Program-made: the position numbers and the translations under genes | Shown: one piece after another, positions 9,315-17,846 of the stretch | How positions within the stretch are numbered: the first letter of the stretch is position 1 | How the letters are laid out: every line of letters begins with the position of its first letter | Source: Dehalobacterium sp040766325 | Lineage (GTDB): Bacteria > Bacillota > Dehalobacteriia > Dehalobacteriales > Dehalobacteriaceae | NCBI GenBank assembly: GCA_040766325.1 | Contig: JAXGQR010000004.1 | Location: 124,001-188,000 of the forward strand | Reading direction: 5' to 3' | DNA length: 64,000 nucleotides | Notes under the pieces: model-generated | Seen by the model: only the letters and a program-made list of their open reading frames with translations | What the model was told of the DNA's origin: nothing | Database searches by the model: none

Positions 9315-10292
9315 TCAACTGAATATATCCTGCACCAGATCTTGATACTTTAAATCATTTTTAATAAGTTCTTTATCCTTCGCCCATTCAAGAATTTGCT
9401 CCACATCCGATGCAGCGGGTGCCTGAGGTTGGGGATAATGCTGTATTTGATAATTTTCGGCAATTGGCTCCGGAATATTTATATTTTCTACCAACAAAGT
9501 CCGAAAGTCTTCAGGGCGGTTATTTAAATCATCCACAGCTTTACGATAAGCGCGGTAAAAGGCATCCACTCCTGCTTTATTCTCCTCAATGGTTTTCTGA
9601 GTAAAAAACAACACCGCTTGGGAAAGGTTTTTTTCCGTATCCTGCGCAATTACCTTAGCACCTTGATGCACGGCAAAGGTTACCAAGGGATCAGGTACCA
9701 CAATGGCATCAATCTGATTGCTGAAAAGCATTTCCATGCGCACCGGAATTTTGGGTATGGCGGTTTTCTTCACTTCACCGGGATCGATACCCCCGGCTGT
9801 CAGCAGTCCGTCGGTAACATATTCGATAATGGAGTTATAGGAGATTCCGATGTTCTTCCCTTTTAAATCTTCCAGGGAATTAATATCCGATTGTGGCGCA
9901 GCAAGAATGGCAAAGCGGCCTTCCTGAGGAGTGACCCCTAAGGTAATTGAGGTAATCCTTAAGTCCAATCCGGAATCCTTCAACAATGCGGCCACGATCA
10001 TATCGGTTTGCATCCCGTCCATTCCTCCGGACTGCATGGCATTGCTTTGCTCCACGGGACTTTGGAAATTGATCAACTCCACTTGAACTTGTTCCTCGGT
10101 AAAGTATCCCTGCTCCTGAGCCACAAGCATCGGTATCATATCTTCTACCGGCAAGACAGCAATTTTAATCGGCTTGGGTCCCGTTCCTTCTTCCCCTGCC
10201 TTTTCCTGTCCGCATCCGGCCAAAAGTACTAGCGCCAGTATCAAAGCCGGCACTAAGGCGATTTTTCTCTTTCTCCCATCTTTCCCTTTCAT
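9315..10292 (-). CDS. ABC-type solute-binding lipoprotein (NMT1/SsuA-like)
   Basis: The 325 residues start with a lipoprotein signal peptide: charged MKGKDGRKRK, a hydrophobic stretch and the lipobox LLAGC with the lipidated Cys at about residue 27. The rest is a type 2 periplasmic-binding fold of the NMT1/THI5/SsuA group (KIAVLPVEDMIPMLVAQEQGYF, 'LKGKNIGISYNSIIEYVTDGLL', 'QIDAIVVPDPLVTFA'). Such proteins deliver small organic nutrients such as taurine or nitrate analogues or thiamine precursors to an ABC importer. No permease or ATPase gene is adjacent, so it is an orphan here and the ligand is unknown. RBS GGGGG upstream; stop TGA. Confidence 0.8.
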   Translation of the reverse strand: MKGKDGRKRKIALVPALILALVLLAGCGQEKAGEEGTGPKPIKIAVLPVEDMIPMLVAQEQGYFTEEQVQVELINFQSPVEQSNAMQSGGMDGMQTDMIVAALLKDSGLDLRITSITLGVTPQEGRFAILAAPQSDINSLEDLKGKNIGISYNSIIEYVTDGLLTAGGIDPGEVKKTAIPKIPVRMEMLFSNQIDAIVVPDPLVTFAVHQGAKVIAQDTEKNLSQAVLFFTQKTIEENKAGVDAFYRAYRKAVDDLNNRPEDFRTLLVENINIPEPIAENYQIQHYPQPQAPAASDVEQILEWAKDKELIKNDLKYQDLVQDIFS

Positions 10293-10455
10293 TCCATCAT
10301 ACCCCCATCATTTACTTATCCGAATCTAGATAAAATGAACTTAAATTCATTTTTTTCCATCTTAAAACCTCATCGTAAAAAAGTCAATAGCAGATCCTTA
10401 AATTTTCTCTTCCCCAAGAGGTCTTTGGGTGTTATGATGATTCAAGGGCGGATCA

Positions 10456-10851
10456 TCAAATCATATTTTCATCTTGTTGATCATCCAATGCTTCCGATTC
10501 TTTTACTTGTAAAGAATAATTGTTTAATAAGGCCGCAACAGATCCAATGGCACCAATAGCGGCAAGTCCCGGCAAGGTAATTGTTCCGATTAAACCTAGG
10601 ATCCCTGCTGCCATGGGTACTTCTGCCACTTGCTCGCCCTCTTTTAAAACGCGGATTCTGGTCTTCCGGCCCTTTGCCAAGACCCCTGTCAGTTGATGCC
10701 ATCTGCCTGTCGATGTATGAAGTTTTTGCTCCAGATAAATAATAGCATCAACAACACTGTCTCCGGATTTCTCCAGAGCTTCTTTGGCTGATGCATAACT
10801 AACACCGGTTCTGTCAATAATTGTTTCTATTTTTCTCAGTATATCGTCCAC
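10456..10851 (-). CDS. DUF4342 protein with UBA-like domain
   Basis: This small protein of about 131 residues has an N-terminal UBA-like helical domain (ILRKIETIIDRTGVSYASAK, 'ALEKSGDSVVDAIIYLEQ'). A basic segment follows, then a hydrophobic Gly/Ala-rich helix (AAGILGLIGTITLPGLAAIG, about residues 80-105) that probably meets the membrane. The family is DUF4342, of unknown function. The GTG at 10851 is preferred because AAAGGAG lies 8 bases upstream; earlier in-frame starts (GTG 10860, ORF start 10875) are poorly placed. It is transcribed divergently from the MFS gene at 10972. Confidence 0.75.
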   Translation of the reverse strand: MDDILRKIETIIDRTGVSYASAKEALEKSGDSVVDAIIYLEQKLHTSTGRWHQLTGVLAKGRKTRIRVLKEGEQVAEVPMAAGILGLIGTITLPGLAAIGAIGSVAALLNNYSLQVKESEALDDQQDENMI

Positions 10852-10971
10852 TTTGTTCACTCCTTTTCGCCTCACCCGATGGCGAAAAATGTTTTTATTA
10901 AAATTTATGCCCCGGAATAGACTTGTTTATGCATCGAAACTTAACAGACATAAAGGAGATTTCTTAGCAAA

Positions 10972-12186
10972 ATGAAAAATAATTGGATCAAAAATACCAT
11001 TCTATTTATTGGAAGCCAGACCATCAGTCTTTTTGGCTCTTCCCTCGTTCAGTTCGCTATTCTTTGGCATATTACATTAACGACTCAATCGGGCATGATG
11101 ATGACGATCTCCATCTTATGCGGTTTTCTGCCCACTCTGTTCATTTCCCCCTTTGCCGGGGTATGGGCGGATCGTTACAACCGGAAATTTCTCATCATTT
11201 TCGCCGATGCCATGATCGCATCCTTTACTTTGCTCTTGGCCATCCTCTACTTGATGGGCTACGAAGCTCTATGGCTACTATTTGTAATTTCAGCGATTCG
11301 TTCCTTTGGGTCCGGTGTACAATCGCCGGCAGTGGGAGCCTTTCTCCCTCAAATTGTTCCGGAAGACCGACTGATGAGGGTGAATGCCACTAACGGAAGT
11401 ATTCAGTCTCTAATCATGCTGGCCTCCCCCATGCTAGGTGGAGCACTCCTTACAGTTTCGACGATTGAAACTATATTTTTTCTTGATGTCATTACCGCAA
11501 TTATTGCCATTACAACCTTGCTTTTCTTTTTGCACGTACCGGCTCATCGCAAAGCCAGAGAAAAGCAGGCGTTCAATTATTTTACAGATATGAAGGAGGG
11601 GCTGGCTTACGTCAAAAAACATGATTTTGTGCGCCATTTCTTCATCTTCTGTGCCATCTTTTTCTTTTTGGCTGCTCCTGTTGCTTTTTTAACACCCCTC
11701 CAGGTCACACGCAGTTTTGGGGCAGATGTCTGGCGTCTCACCGCGATTGAGATTGCCTTTGCTTCGGGGATGATGCTGGGCGGATTTGTTATTGCCTATT
11801 GGGGTGGTTTTAAGAACAAGATCCATACTATGACCTTATCCTGTCTGTGCATGGGCTTTTTTACCCTATCCTTAGGCATAATCCCCTACTTTCCTCTTTA
11901 CCTGTTGATTATGGGTTTATCCGGTCTGGTGATGCCCTTCTTCAATACACCTTCTACCGTATTATTGCAGGAAAAGGTTGATGAAAATTTCTTAGGGCGG
12001 GTCTTTGGTATCTTAACCATGATCGCCAGTTCCACCATGCCCTTAGGAATGCTCTTCTTCGGACCTCTGTCCGATATGATTAAAATTGAATGGATCCTCA
12101 TTGCGACCGGTTTCCTCATGTTTATTCAAGGTTTTTTCTTAATGAGAAATCATGTGCTTTTGGAAGCAGGAAAAGCACCCGCATAA
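10972..12186 (+). CDS. MFS transporter, Mef/NreB-like efflux type
   Basis: The 404-residue protein has about 12 hydrophobic helices. The N-terminal pattern (IGSQTISLFGSSLVQFAILW, 'GFLPTLFISPFAGVWADRYNRK') includes the MFS motif A variant between helices 2 and 3. 'FIRSFG'-like helix 4 and 'NATNGSIQSLIMLASPMLGG' resemble the macrolide-efflux/NreB branch of the major facilitator superfamily. The substrate cannot be read from sequence. The gene is inserted within the otherwise conserved recO-glyQ order, on the opposite strand, so it is probably an accessory insertion. RBS AAGGAG; stop TAA; a bidirectional terminator follows. Confidence 0.85.
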   Translation: MKNNWIKNTILFIGSQTISLFGSSLVQFAILWHITLTTQSGMMMTISILCGFLPTLFISPFAGVWADRYNRKFLIIFADAMIASFTLLLAILYLMGYEALWLLFVISAIRSFGSGVQSPAVGAFLPQIVPEDRLMRVNATNGSIQSLIMLASPMLGGALLTVSTIETIFFLDVITAIIAITTLLFFLHVPAHRKAREKQAFNYFTDMKEGLAYVKKHDFVRHFFIFCAIFFFLAAPVAFLTPLQVTRSFGADVWRLTAIEIAFASGMMLGGFVIAYWGGFKNKIHTMTLSCLCMGFFTLSLGIIPYFPLYLLIMGLSGLVMPFFNTPSTVLLQEKVDENFLGRVFGILTMIASSTMPLGMLFFGPLSDMIKIEWILIATGFLMFIQGFFLMRNHVLLEAGKAPA

Positions 12187-12216
12187 GAAAAGAAAAAAAA
12201 TTGACTAAATGATAAT

Positions 12217-12250
12217 AAAAAGCTGAGCATCCGTGGGATACTCAGCTTTT
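12217..12250. terminator. Bidirectional terminator between MFS gene and recO
   Basis: The perfect 10-bp stem AAAAGCTGAG/CTCAGCTTTT has a 14-base loop. It overlaps the recO stop codon (12242-12244) and serves both convergent genes. Confidence 0.8.
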
Positions 12251-13006
12251 GGGTGATAAATTGGGAAGCATATCCTTCATAACTTTTTTGGCTTTAATAG
12301 CTCTTTCTAAATGGTACGTCAAATAGTGTTCCACGGCTAACTCCAGTTCCTGACGTTGTTGGGGCGAAACCTTCAGGCGCAACATTTGTCGAGGATCTAT
12401 AGTCAATAGCCTCTGTAATACCAAAACCGTACCCGCAGTCAAAAGACCTGCATCTTTTCCCCCACCGGCGCAGCTTTGACAGAGGAGACCGCCCTGCTCC
12501 GGACTAAGATAAAAGGCCTCGTTGCCCAAGGGTTTTTCACAACCGATACAGTCTGTTAAATGGGGATGGTATCCTAAAAGATGCAGGAGCTTCAGCTCAT
12601 ACATCCGGCAAACCAGCTCCGGATCATCCCCCTGAAGCAGCCCTAAAGTCATTAAAGTAGTGAAAAAAATCTTTTCATTGGGCTCCCGTTCCGGAACAGC
12701 ATGTTCCAACAATTCCATGATATAAGAGGCATAAACAAGCTTTTCCAGGTCCTTGTGCAATGCCCCAAAGCTTTCGATATTTTCTGCCTGGGAAACAAGA
12801 TCAAGGCTCTTGCCACGATAAAGGAGCAACCGAGTATGGGCAAACATTTGCACTCCCCCCCGCAGACGGCTGGTGGATTTCCGTGCTCCTTTGGCAATAG
12901 CTTGAAATTTACCGTATTCCCTGGTATAGAGAACGAGAATTTTATCCGCCTCGCTAAAATCTCGGGCTCTGATCACGATAGCTTGAGCAGCATATAATTT
13001 ACTCAT
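12242..13006 (-). CDS. recO: DNA repair protein RecO
   Basis: RecO loads RecA in the RecFOR recombination pathway. The 254 residues show an N-terminal OB fold (AQAIVIRARDFSEADKILVL, 'KGARKSTSRLRGG'), a helical centre, and a zinc site with Cys pairs in 'DCIGCEKPLG' and 'GLLCQSCAGG'. The start ATG at 13006 overlaps the end region of mgtE (stop at 13009-13011), so translation is likely coupled. The longer reading from 13021 is less like the family. RecO after Era is the usual Firmicute order; here mgtE sits between them. Confidence 0.93.
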   Translation of the reverse strand: MSKLYAAQAIVIRARDFSEADKILVLYTREYGKFQAIAKGARKSTSRLRGGVQMFAHTRLLLYRGKSLDLVSQAENIESFGALHKDLEKLVYASYIMELLEHAVPEREPNEKIFFTTLMTLGLLQGDDPELVCRMYELKLLHLLGYHPHLTDCIGCEKPLGNEAFYLSPEQGGLLCQSCAGGGKDAGLLTAGTVLVLQRLLTIDPRQMLRLKVSPQQRQELELAVEHYLTYHLERAIKAKKVMKDMLPNLSPKS

Positions 13007-13008
13007 GT

Positions 13009-14364
13009 TTAAACCAACCAACTGATAAATACGGAGGCCAAGCCGGCATAAATCAGTAATCCAATAATATCAATCGAGGTGCTGATAAAAGGGGCGGAAG
13101 CTACAGCAGGATCAATCCCAAATCGTTTTAATATCAGCGGTACAAAGGTACCCATGGTGGAAGCCGTAATCATATTAGCGCAAAGGGCAATTCCTACAAC
13201 CAATCCCAGTAGTACGCTTTTTTGCCAAAAGAAAGCAACAACAGTGACGATCAACCCGCAAATCAACCCAACACCTACGCCGATTAAAGCCTCCGTGCCC
13301 ACGGTTTGCAACATTTTACCTGCATCAACTTGCCCTGTAGCCAAGCCCCGCACGGCAAGGGTTGAGGATTGAGTCCCCACATTCCCTCCCATGCCCATGA
13401 GGAGCGGAATAAAATAAGACAAGGCTACCACGGCCTGAATTTCCTTTTCCAAACCTCGGATAATTCCCCCTGCCAGTAATCCTCCAAATAAGGTAATTAA
13501 AAGCCAGGGCAAACGATCTCGCACTGCATCCCAGATACGTTTCCACAAGACGTTTTCAAAGTCGACCTCCGCTGTCCCCGCTAAACGATAAATATCTTCC
13601 GAAGCTTCCTCATGAATAACATCAATAACATCGTCTACGGTAATAATCCCCACTAAGCTCTGGTCATCATCTACAACCGGAATCGCTAAAAAATCGTATT
13701 TGGCAACCAACCGGGCGACTTCTTCCTGGTCCATATGGACATTCACGCTTTTTACCTTATGGTGCATAATGTCTTCGATCAAAACCTGCGGATGCGCAAT
13801 AATTAATTCCCGTAAAGAAATGACGCCCACCAGTTGATTTTTATCGTTGATGACATAAACGTAATAAACGGTTTCCGCATCAGGGGCGGTTTCTCTGATC
13901 ACCTGAATCGCCCGTTCCGCCGTAATATTTTGTAAAATGGCCACGTATTCAGTGGTCATGATCCCCCCGGCGGTATCCTCCTCAAACGCGAGCAGTTCTC
14001 GTACATCACTGGCATCTTCCTGCTCCATGAGGCTCAGGATCTTATCCTTTTCCTGCTCTGTCATTTCACCTAAAATGTCCGCCACATCATCCGAAAACAT
14101 TTCATCGATAATGGCCCCGGATTTCTCTTCTTCCATGGTACACAGGACATTCCCGGCCAATTCCGCATCCAGGCGGTTAATCACTTCGCCGGCGGTTTCA
14201 GGGGACAAAAGGCTTAAAATCGGTGCAATTTCATCCACAGGCAGCTTCGAGACACTTTCCGCAATATCCGCCGGTTGAAATTCAGCCGCCAATTTTCTGG
14301 CTTTTTCTAATTCTTGTGTCACTAGATATTCCTTGATATTTGGATAAACTTCATCAAAATGCAT
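13009..14364 (-). CDS. mgtE: Magnesium transporter MgtE
   Basis: This is an Mg2+ channel/transporter of about 451 residues. Domain order: N-terminal MgtE superhelix (about 1-125), two CBS domains (about 130-250, with 'VGVISLRELIIAHP' and 'LVGIITVDDVIDVIHEEASE'), a connecting helix, then five membrane helices (about 280-450) with the pore segment PLLMGMGGNVGTQSSTLAVR. The cytosolic domains sense Mg2+. The ATG at 14364 is favoured over the TTG at 14370 because AGGAG is 9 bases upstream. That RBS lies inside a perfect hairpin, listed separately. The gene is inserted between era and recO. Confidence 0.95.
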   Translation of the reverse strand: MHFDEVYPNIKEYLVTQELEKARKLAAEFQPADIAESVSKLPVDEIAPILSLLSPETAGEVINRLDAELAGNVLCTMEEEKSGAIIDEMFSDDVADILGEMTEQEKDKILSLMEQEDASDVRELLAFEEDTAGGIMTTEYVAILQNITAERAIQVIRETAPDAETVYYVYVINDKNQLVGVISLRELIIAHPQVLIEDIMHHKVKSVNVHMDQEEVARLVAKYDFLAIPVVDDDQSLVGIITVDDVIDVIHEEASEDIYRLAGTAEVDFENVLWKRIWDAVRDRLPWLLITLFGGLLAGGIIRGLEKEIQAVVALSYFIPLLMGMGGNVGTQSSTLAVRGLATGQVDAGKMLQTVGTEALIGVGVGLICGLIVTVVAFFWQKSVLLGLVVGIALCANMITASTMGTFVPLILKRFGIDPAVASAPFISTSIDIIGLLIYAGLASVFISWLV

Positions 14365-14368
14365 ACAC

Positions 14369-14398
14369 AATAACTCCTCTCCTCTGCCAGGAGTTATT
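14369..14398 (-). promoter_or_regulatory. Hairpin that would sequester the mgtE ribosome binding site
   Basis: On the minus strand, AATAACTCCT pairs perfectly with AGGAGTTATT (10 bp, loop of 10). The 3' arm contains the AGGAG Shine-Dalgarno of mgtE and ends 4 bases before the ATG. Translation of mgtE may therefore need an upstream opening event. The era-mgtE gap (143 bp) is too short for a full M-box and I do not see one. Confidence 0.55.
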
Positions 14399-14507
14399 GG
14401 AATGGTCTATTCTCCCGGCAGCTGTTTTATTTATGTTTTTCTTTCTACTGCCAGGGTCACTGTCCATCCTTTGCTTCCACCTCTCTCCTAAACTGTTATT
14501 GGTGTCA

Positions 14508-15407
14508 CTAAATATTTTTTTTATCAAAACCAAAATTTCTTAAAGACACATCCTGATTACGCCAATCTTTTTTTACTTTGACCCACAGATCTAAATATAC
14601 CTTACTATCCAGGAGATTTTCAATATCTATGCGCGCCATTTCTCCGATTTTTTTGAGCATACTGCCCTTTTTCCCGATGATAATGCCTTTTTGGGAATCT
14701 CGCTCCACATAAATCACAGCCCCGATATAAATTATGTTCTCTTCTCTTTCCTTGAAATCGGTTACTTCTACCGCTACGGAATGAGGAATTTCTTCTCGGG
14801 TCAAAAGCAGAACCTTTTCTCTGATCAATTCCGCCACAATGGCTTTTTCCGGTTGATCCGTGATCATGTCTTCCGGATAATACAAAGGTCCTTCCGCTAA
14901 GTATTGTACCAATATTTCCACCAAATGATCCACCCCGTCTTCCTTTAAAGCTGAAAGGGGGATAATCTCAGCAAAGGAAAACTTATTGCTGTATTCAGCT
15001 ATAAGGTCGAATAATTGCTCCCGGGTAATTAAATCAATTTTATTAATCACCAAAAAAACAGGGGTCTCAATTTGCGCCAATTGTTTGATGATGAACTCTT
15101 CCCCCGCGCCAAATTTGGCGCTACCATCCACCAGATAAAGAACTACATCAACTTCATTTAAAGTCCGTTCTGCTACCGTCACCATGTATTCTCCCAGCTT
15201 ATGCTGGGGTTTGTGAATGCCGGGGGTATCGATAAATATAATTTGCGCCTCTTGTGTGGTATAAAAACCTTGAATTTTATTCCTGGTCGTTTGGGGTTTA
15301 TCCGACATAATGGCAATTTTTTGGCCTAAAACTGCGTTGAGTAAGGTGGATTTTCCCACATTGGGCCGTCCGATAATGGTGACAAAGCCCGATTTAAAAG
15401 CTGTCAT
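14508..15407 (-). CDS. era: GTPase Era
   Basis: Era is an essential GTPase that binds 16S rRNA and helps 30S assembly. The 299 residues carry G1 GRPNVGKS (about 11-18), G3 DTPG, G4 NKID and a C-terminal KH domain with 'GIIIGKKGSMLKKIGEMAR'. The start MTAFKSGF at 15407 overlaps the cdd stop (ATGA); the upstream extension of the ORF lies in cdd and is rejected. The gene ends with TAG immediately followed by TGA, a tandem stop, which is notable because UAG appears to be a sense codon in this genome. Confidence 0.97.
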   Translation of the reverse strand: MTAFKSGFVTIIGRPNVGKSTLLNAVLGQKIAIMSDKPQTTRNKIQGFYTTQEAQIIFIDTPGIHKPQHKLGEYMVTVAERTLNEVDVVLYLVDGSAKFGAGEEFIIKQLAQIETPVFLVINKIDLITREQLFDLIAEYSNKFSFAEIIPLSALKEDGVDHLVEILVQYLAEGPLYYPEDMITDQPEKAIVAELIREKVLLLTREEIPHSVAVEVTDFKEREENIIYIGAVIYVERDSQKGIIIGKKGSMLKKIGEMARIDIENLLDSKVYLDLWVKVKKDWRNQDVSLRNFGFDKKNI

Positions 15408-15820
15408 GAATTCCCTCCTTCCAATTTTTCCATGTCCTGACCGGAAAAATAATGAGGCAATAAATCCCCTGCTTTCTCCATTAATAATTCCCCGGCCTGA
15501 TTTCCCATAATAATTTTCATATCGGGATTGAATTCCACCAAGACCTGCCGGCAGGCTCCGCAAGGATAGGTGGCTGTTCCCGAATCTGAGACAATAGCCA
15601 AAGCATCAAAATCCCGGTAGCCTGCTGCGACAGCAGCAAATACCGCTGTTCGTTCCGCACAGTTAGAAAGACCGTAGGAAGCATTCTCCACATTGCATCC
15701 GGTAAACACTTTACCTTCTTTTGTGAGTAAGGCAGCTCCCACCCGAAAACCGGAGTAGGGGGCATATGCCTTTTTTTTGCCCTCTTCAGCCAGAATCAAT
15801 AAATGAAGCTCATCCATCAT
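15404..15820 (-). CDS. cdd: Cytidine deaminase
   Basis: It deaminates cytidine and deoxycytidine to uridine forms. At about 138 residues it has the zinc motif: Cys-Ala-Glu in NVENASYGLSNCAERTAVF and PCGACRQVL. 'AYAPYSGFRVGAAL' is the typical N-terminal block. The ATG at 15820 has GGAAG 4 bases upstream (the next ATG, 15817, is also possible). It overlaps era by 4 bases, as is common in Firmicutes. Confidence 0.96.
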   Translation of the reverse strand: MMDELHLLILAEEGKKKAYAPYSGFRVGAALLTKEGKVFTGCNVENASYGLSNCAERTAVFAAVAAGYRDFDALAIVSDSGTATYPCGACRQVLVEFNPDMKIIMGNQAGELLMEKAGDLLPHYFSGQDMEKLEGGNS

Positions 15821-15837
15821 ATCACTTCCTGCCATGA

Positions 15838-16884
15838 TTATTGATATTCCACCCTGTTACTTGCTCCGATAATTTCGATCCACGTTTGTCCCGGTGTGAG
15901 AAGAAAATCTTTACCGGCTTGATCAAGGAATTGGGTGGGCTTTTTCCCTTCTTTTACCCATCGCCCCTCAATAACTTCACCCTGGGAGAAGAGCCACGCG
16001 CGGCCTTCACCCATCAGTTCAATTTCCAAACGACCTACATCGTCAATAGATCGGATCCGCGTTTCCTGTACCAGGATGTTAGCTGCACTTAAAGGGAGAG
16101 ATGTCTCTTGATCGATATGTGCTTGGTTGCCGATAAAGCGCTGATAAAGCGCCCCATCCTCAGCCAGTTTAAAGGATACCGTACTGTATGGATAAGCAAT
16201 GGTTACTTGGGAGGCCTTAATACCGGAGGTAAATAAGTTCCTCTCCGCCTCTGGTGAAAAGGAAAAGCCCTCGATCGACTTTGCTTCATCCCAACCTTTT
16301 TTAGTGATTTCTTGCCAGATATTTTTACTGCTACTGTATAGGTTATGGGGCGCCTTACGGTTTCGTTCCCGCCAGAATCCCTGGGGATGAAACATTTCGT
16401 TAATATGATCCAGGTTTTCTCTTTTGAAAAAAGTTTGGGCCTGGGGGCTTTCTCCCACATGAATGAAAACCCCTTGCCATTCCTGAGCAATGGCGGCCAA
16501 ATATGGGCGAGCGCTCCGGATAGGACCGATCTTATCCGCCTGACCATGATAATAAAGGGCTAATAATCTGGTTATGCCCCCTTCCGCGGGAATTTCATAG
16601 ATTAAATCGGCCTGACTCAACCCGGATTGAGGACGGGCAGCGGCGTAATTATCAATGGTTACCACCACAGGACGTAAAGGCAGTTCTTTCAAGGGAGTTC
16701 CGTCAAAAGGGCAGTGATAAGGGAATATTTCTTCTGCGCTCTGTTCTTCCTCTCCTGCGCCCACGCCCACAGTTTCTTCTATGGAGTTGTTCTCCCGGGA
16801 CGACCAACGATTGAGCACGTCAAACCCGATGAAAAGCAGCACAAAGAAAATGGTTATTCCTGCTACCAATACCTTTGGTTTCAT
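15838..16884 (-). CDS. DUF3048 (YerB-like) membrane-anchored protein
   Basis: This protein of about 348 residues has one N-terminal membrane helix (VLVAGITIFFVLLFIGFDVL, about 4-23), an acidic linker and then the DUF3048 domain. 'RPVVVTIDNYAAARPQSGLSQADLIYEIPAEGG' fits the family block, as do 'KIGPIRSARPYLA' and 'YSSSKNIWQEI'. A C-terminal DUF3048_C part follows. The family includes B. subtilis YerB; the function is unknown, but it is extracytoplasmic. The ATG at 16884 follows AAGGGGG. It sits between dgkA and cdd, where it is not part of the usual order. Confidence 0.85.
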   Translation of the reverse strand: MKPKVLVAGITIFFVLLFIGFDVLNRWSSRENNSIEETVGVGAGEEEQSAEEIFPYHCPFDGTPLKELPLRPVVVTIDNYAAARPQSGLSQADLIYEIPAEGGITRLLALYYHGQADKIGPIRSARPYLAAIAQEWQGVFIHVGESPQAQTFFKRENLDHINEMFHPQGFWRERNRKAPHNLYSSSKNIWQEITKKGWDEAKSIEGFSFSPEAERNLFTSGIKASQVTIAYPYSTVSFKLAEDGALYQRFIGNQAHIDQETSLPLSAANILVQETRIRSIDDVGRLEIELMGEGRAWLFSQGEVIEGRWVKEGKKPTQFLDQAGKDFLLTPGQTWIEIIGASNRVEYQ

Positions 16885-16927
16885 AGTATCCCCCTTCATG
16901 GCCATTTATTCCACCGCAAGCTGTGTT

Positions 16928-17305
16928 TTAGTGATAGTTAATTATTAGATAAATGCGCGGACCAAATATAAGTAGTCCTACCAGTACGGCCCCTAGGCTT
17001 GCTATCATTACTGCCCCGGCCGCGACATCCTTGGCAATCTTTGCCAAGGGCAAGTATTCCTCCGTCACCATATTTACAATGGCCTCCAAGGAGGTATTTA
17101 CCAGCTCCAAAGTAAGCACCATCATGATCGCCAAAATTAAAATTGCCAGTTCAGTCCGGGAAACAGACAATAAAAGGGCCAAAAACAAAACACCCACGGC
17201 AAAAAAGCTATGAATGCGGATATTGCGCTGCGTACGCCAGGAATAAAGCATGCCGCTGATGGCAAATCCTGCACTTTCAAGGAAATTTCTCGATCTCTTA
17301 TGCAT
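16928..17305 (-). CDS. dgkA: Diacylglycerol/undecaprenol kinase family protein
   Basis: This is a small integral-membrane lipid kinase of 125 residues with three hydrophobic helices. It shows the DgkA pattern: 'ESAGFAISGMLYSWRTQRNIRIH', 'ELVNTSLEAIVNMVTEEYLPLAKIAKDVAAGAV' with conserved Glu-Asn and Lys-Asp-Ala-Ala residues. Firmicute members phosphorylate undecaprenol. It lies 2 bases after the ybeY stop in the standard ybeY-dgkA order. Confidence 0.95.
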   Translation of the reverse strand: MHKRSRNFLESAGFAISGMLYSWRTQRNIRIHSFFAVGVLFLALLLSVSRTELAILILAIMMVLTLELVNTSLEAIVNMVTEEYLPLAKIAKDVAAGAVMIASLGAVLVGLLIFGPRIYLIINYH

Positions 17306-17307
17306 TT

Positions 17308-17790
17308 CTACTCTTCCCTGAACAAACCTAGATTTAATAAAACTTCTTCTTCCTTTTTGCGCATTTGAGCCCGTTCTACTTCTGTCTCATGATCATAACC
17401 TAATAAATGCAGCATTCCGTGTACCGCAAGATAACCCATTTCTCGTTCTAAGGAATGACCGAATTCTCTTCCCTGCTTTTGGGCCGTTTCTACAGAAATG
17501 ACAATATCCCCTAAAATATAGTTGTCCTCCGGAACCATAAATTCCGGAAAATCAAGGTCCTCCACATCTTCAGCCATGGCAAAGGATAAAACATCCGTAG
17601 GACGGTCAATGCCCCGATACTCCCGGTTTAAAGATCTGATCTCCTCATCATCTACCAGCAGAATACTTACCTCCCACTCCATATGATCGGCCTCTAATTG
17701 CAAAACTTCTTGCACCACATCAGAAAGTAACTTTTCCATTTCAGGTGATAAGCTGATCTTGTCCTGTTGATTCCTTATTATTAACTCCAT
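17308..17790 (-). CDS. ybeY: Endoribonuclease YbeY (rRNA maturation)
   Basis: The 160-residue metalloprotein has the UPF0054 zinc motif HGMLHLLGYDH (H-x3-H-x5-H, about residues 124-134). The N-terminal half includes 'NREYRGIDRPTDVLSFAM'. It takes part in 16S rRNA 3' maturation and ribosome quality control. RBS AAGGGG. It ends with TAG. Its position between pgpH and dgkA is standard. Confidence 0.96.
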   Translation of the reverse strand: MELIIRNQQDKISLSPEMEKLLSDVVQEVLQLEADHMEWEVSILLVDDEEIRSLNREYRGIDRPTDVLSFAMAEDVEDLDFPEFMVPEDNYILGDIVISVETAQKQGREFGHSLEREMGYLAVHGMLHLLGYDHETEVERAQMRKKEEEVLLNLGLFREE

Positions 17791-17846
17791 GTTTCAATTT
17801 CCCCTTTTCCATTTCCTTAGCGATCTGGTCCGGATACTCGATTCTG

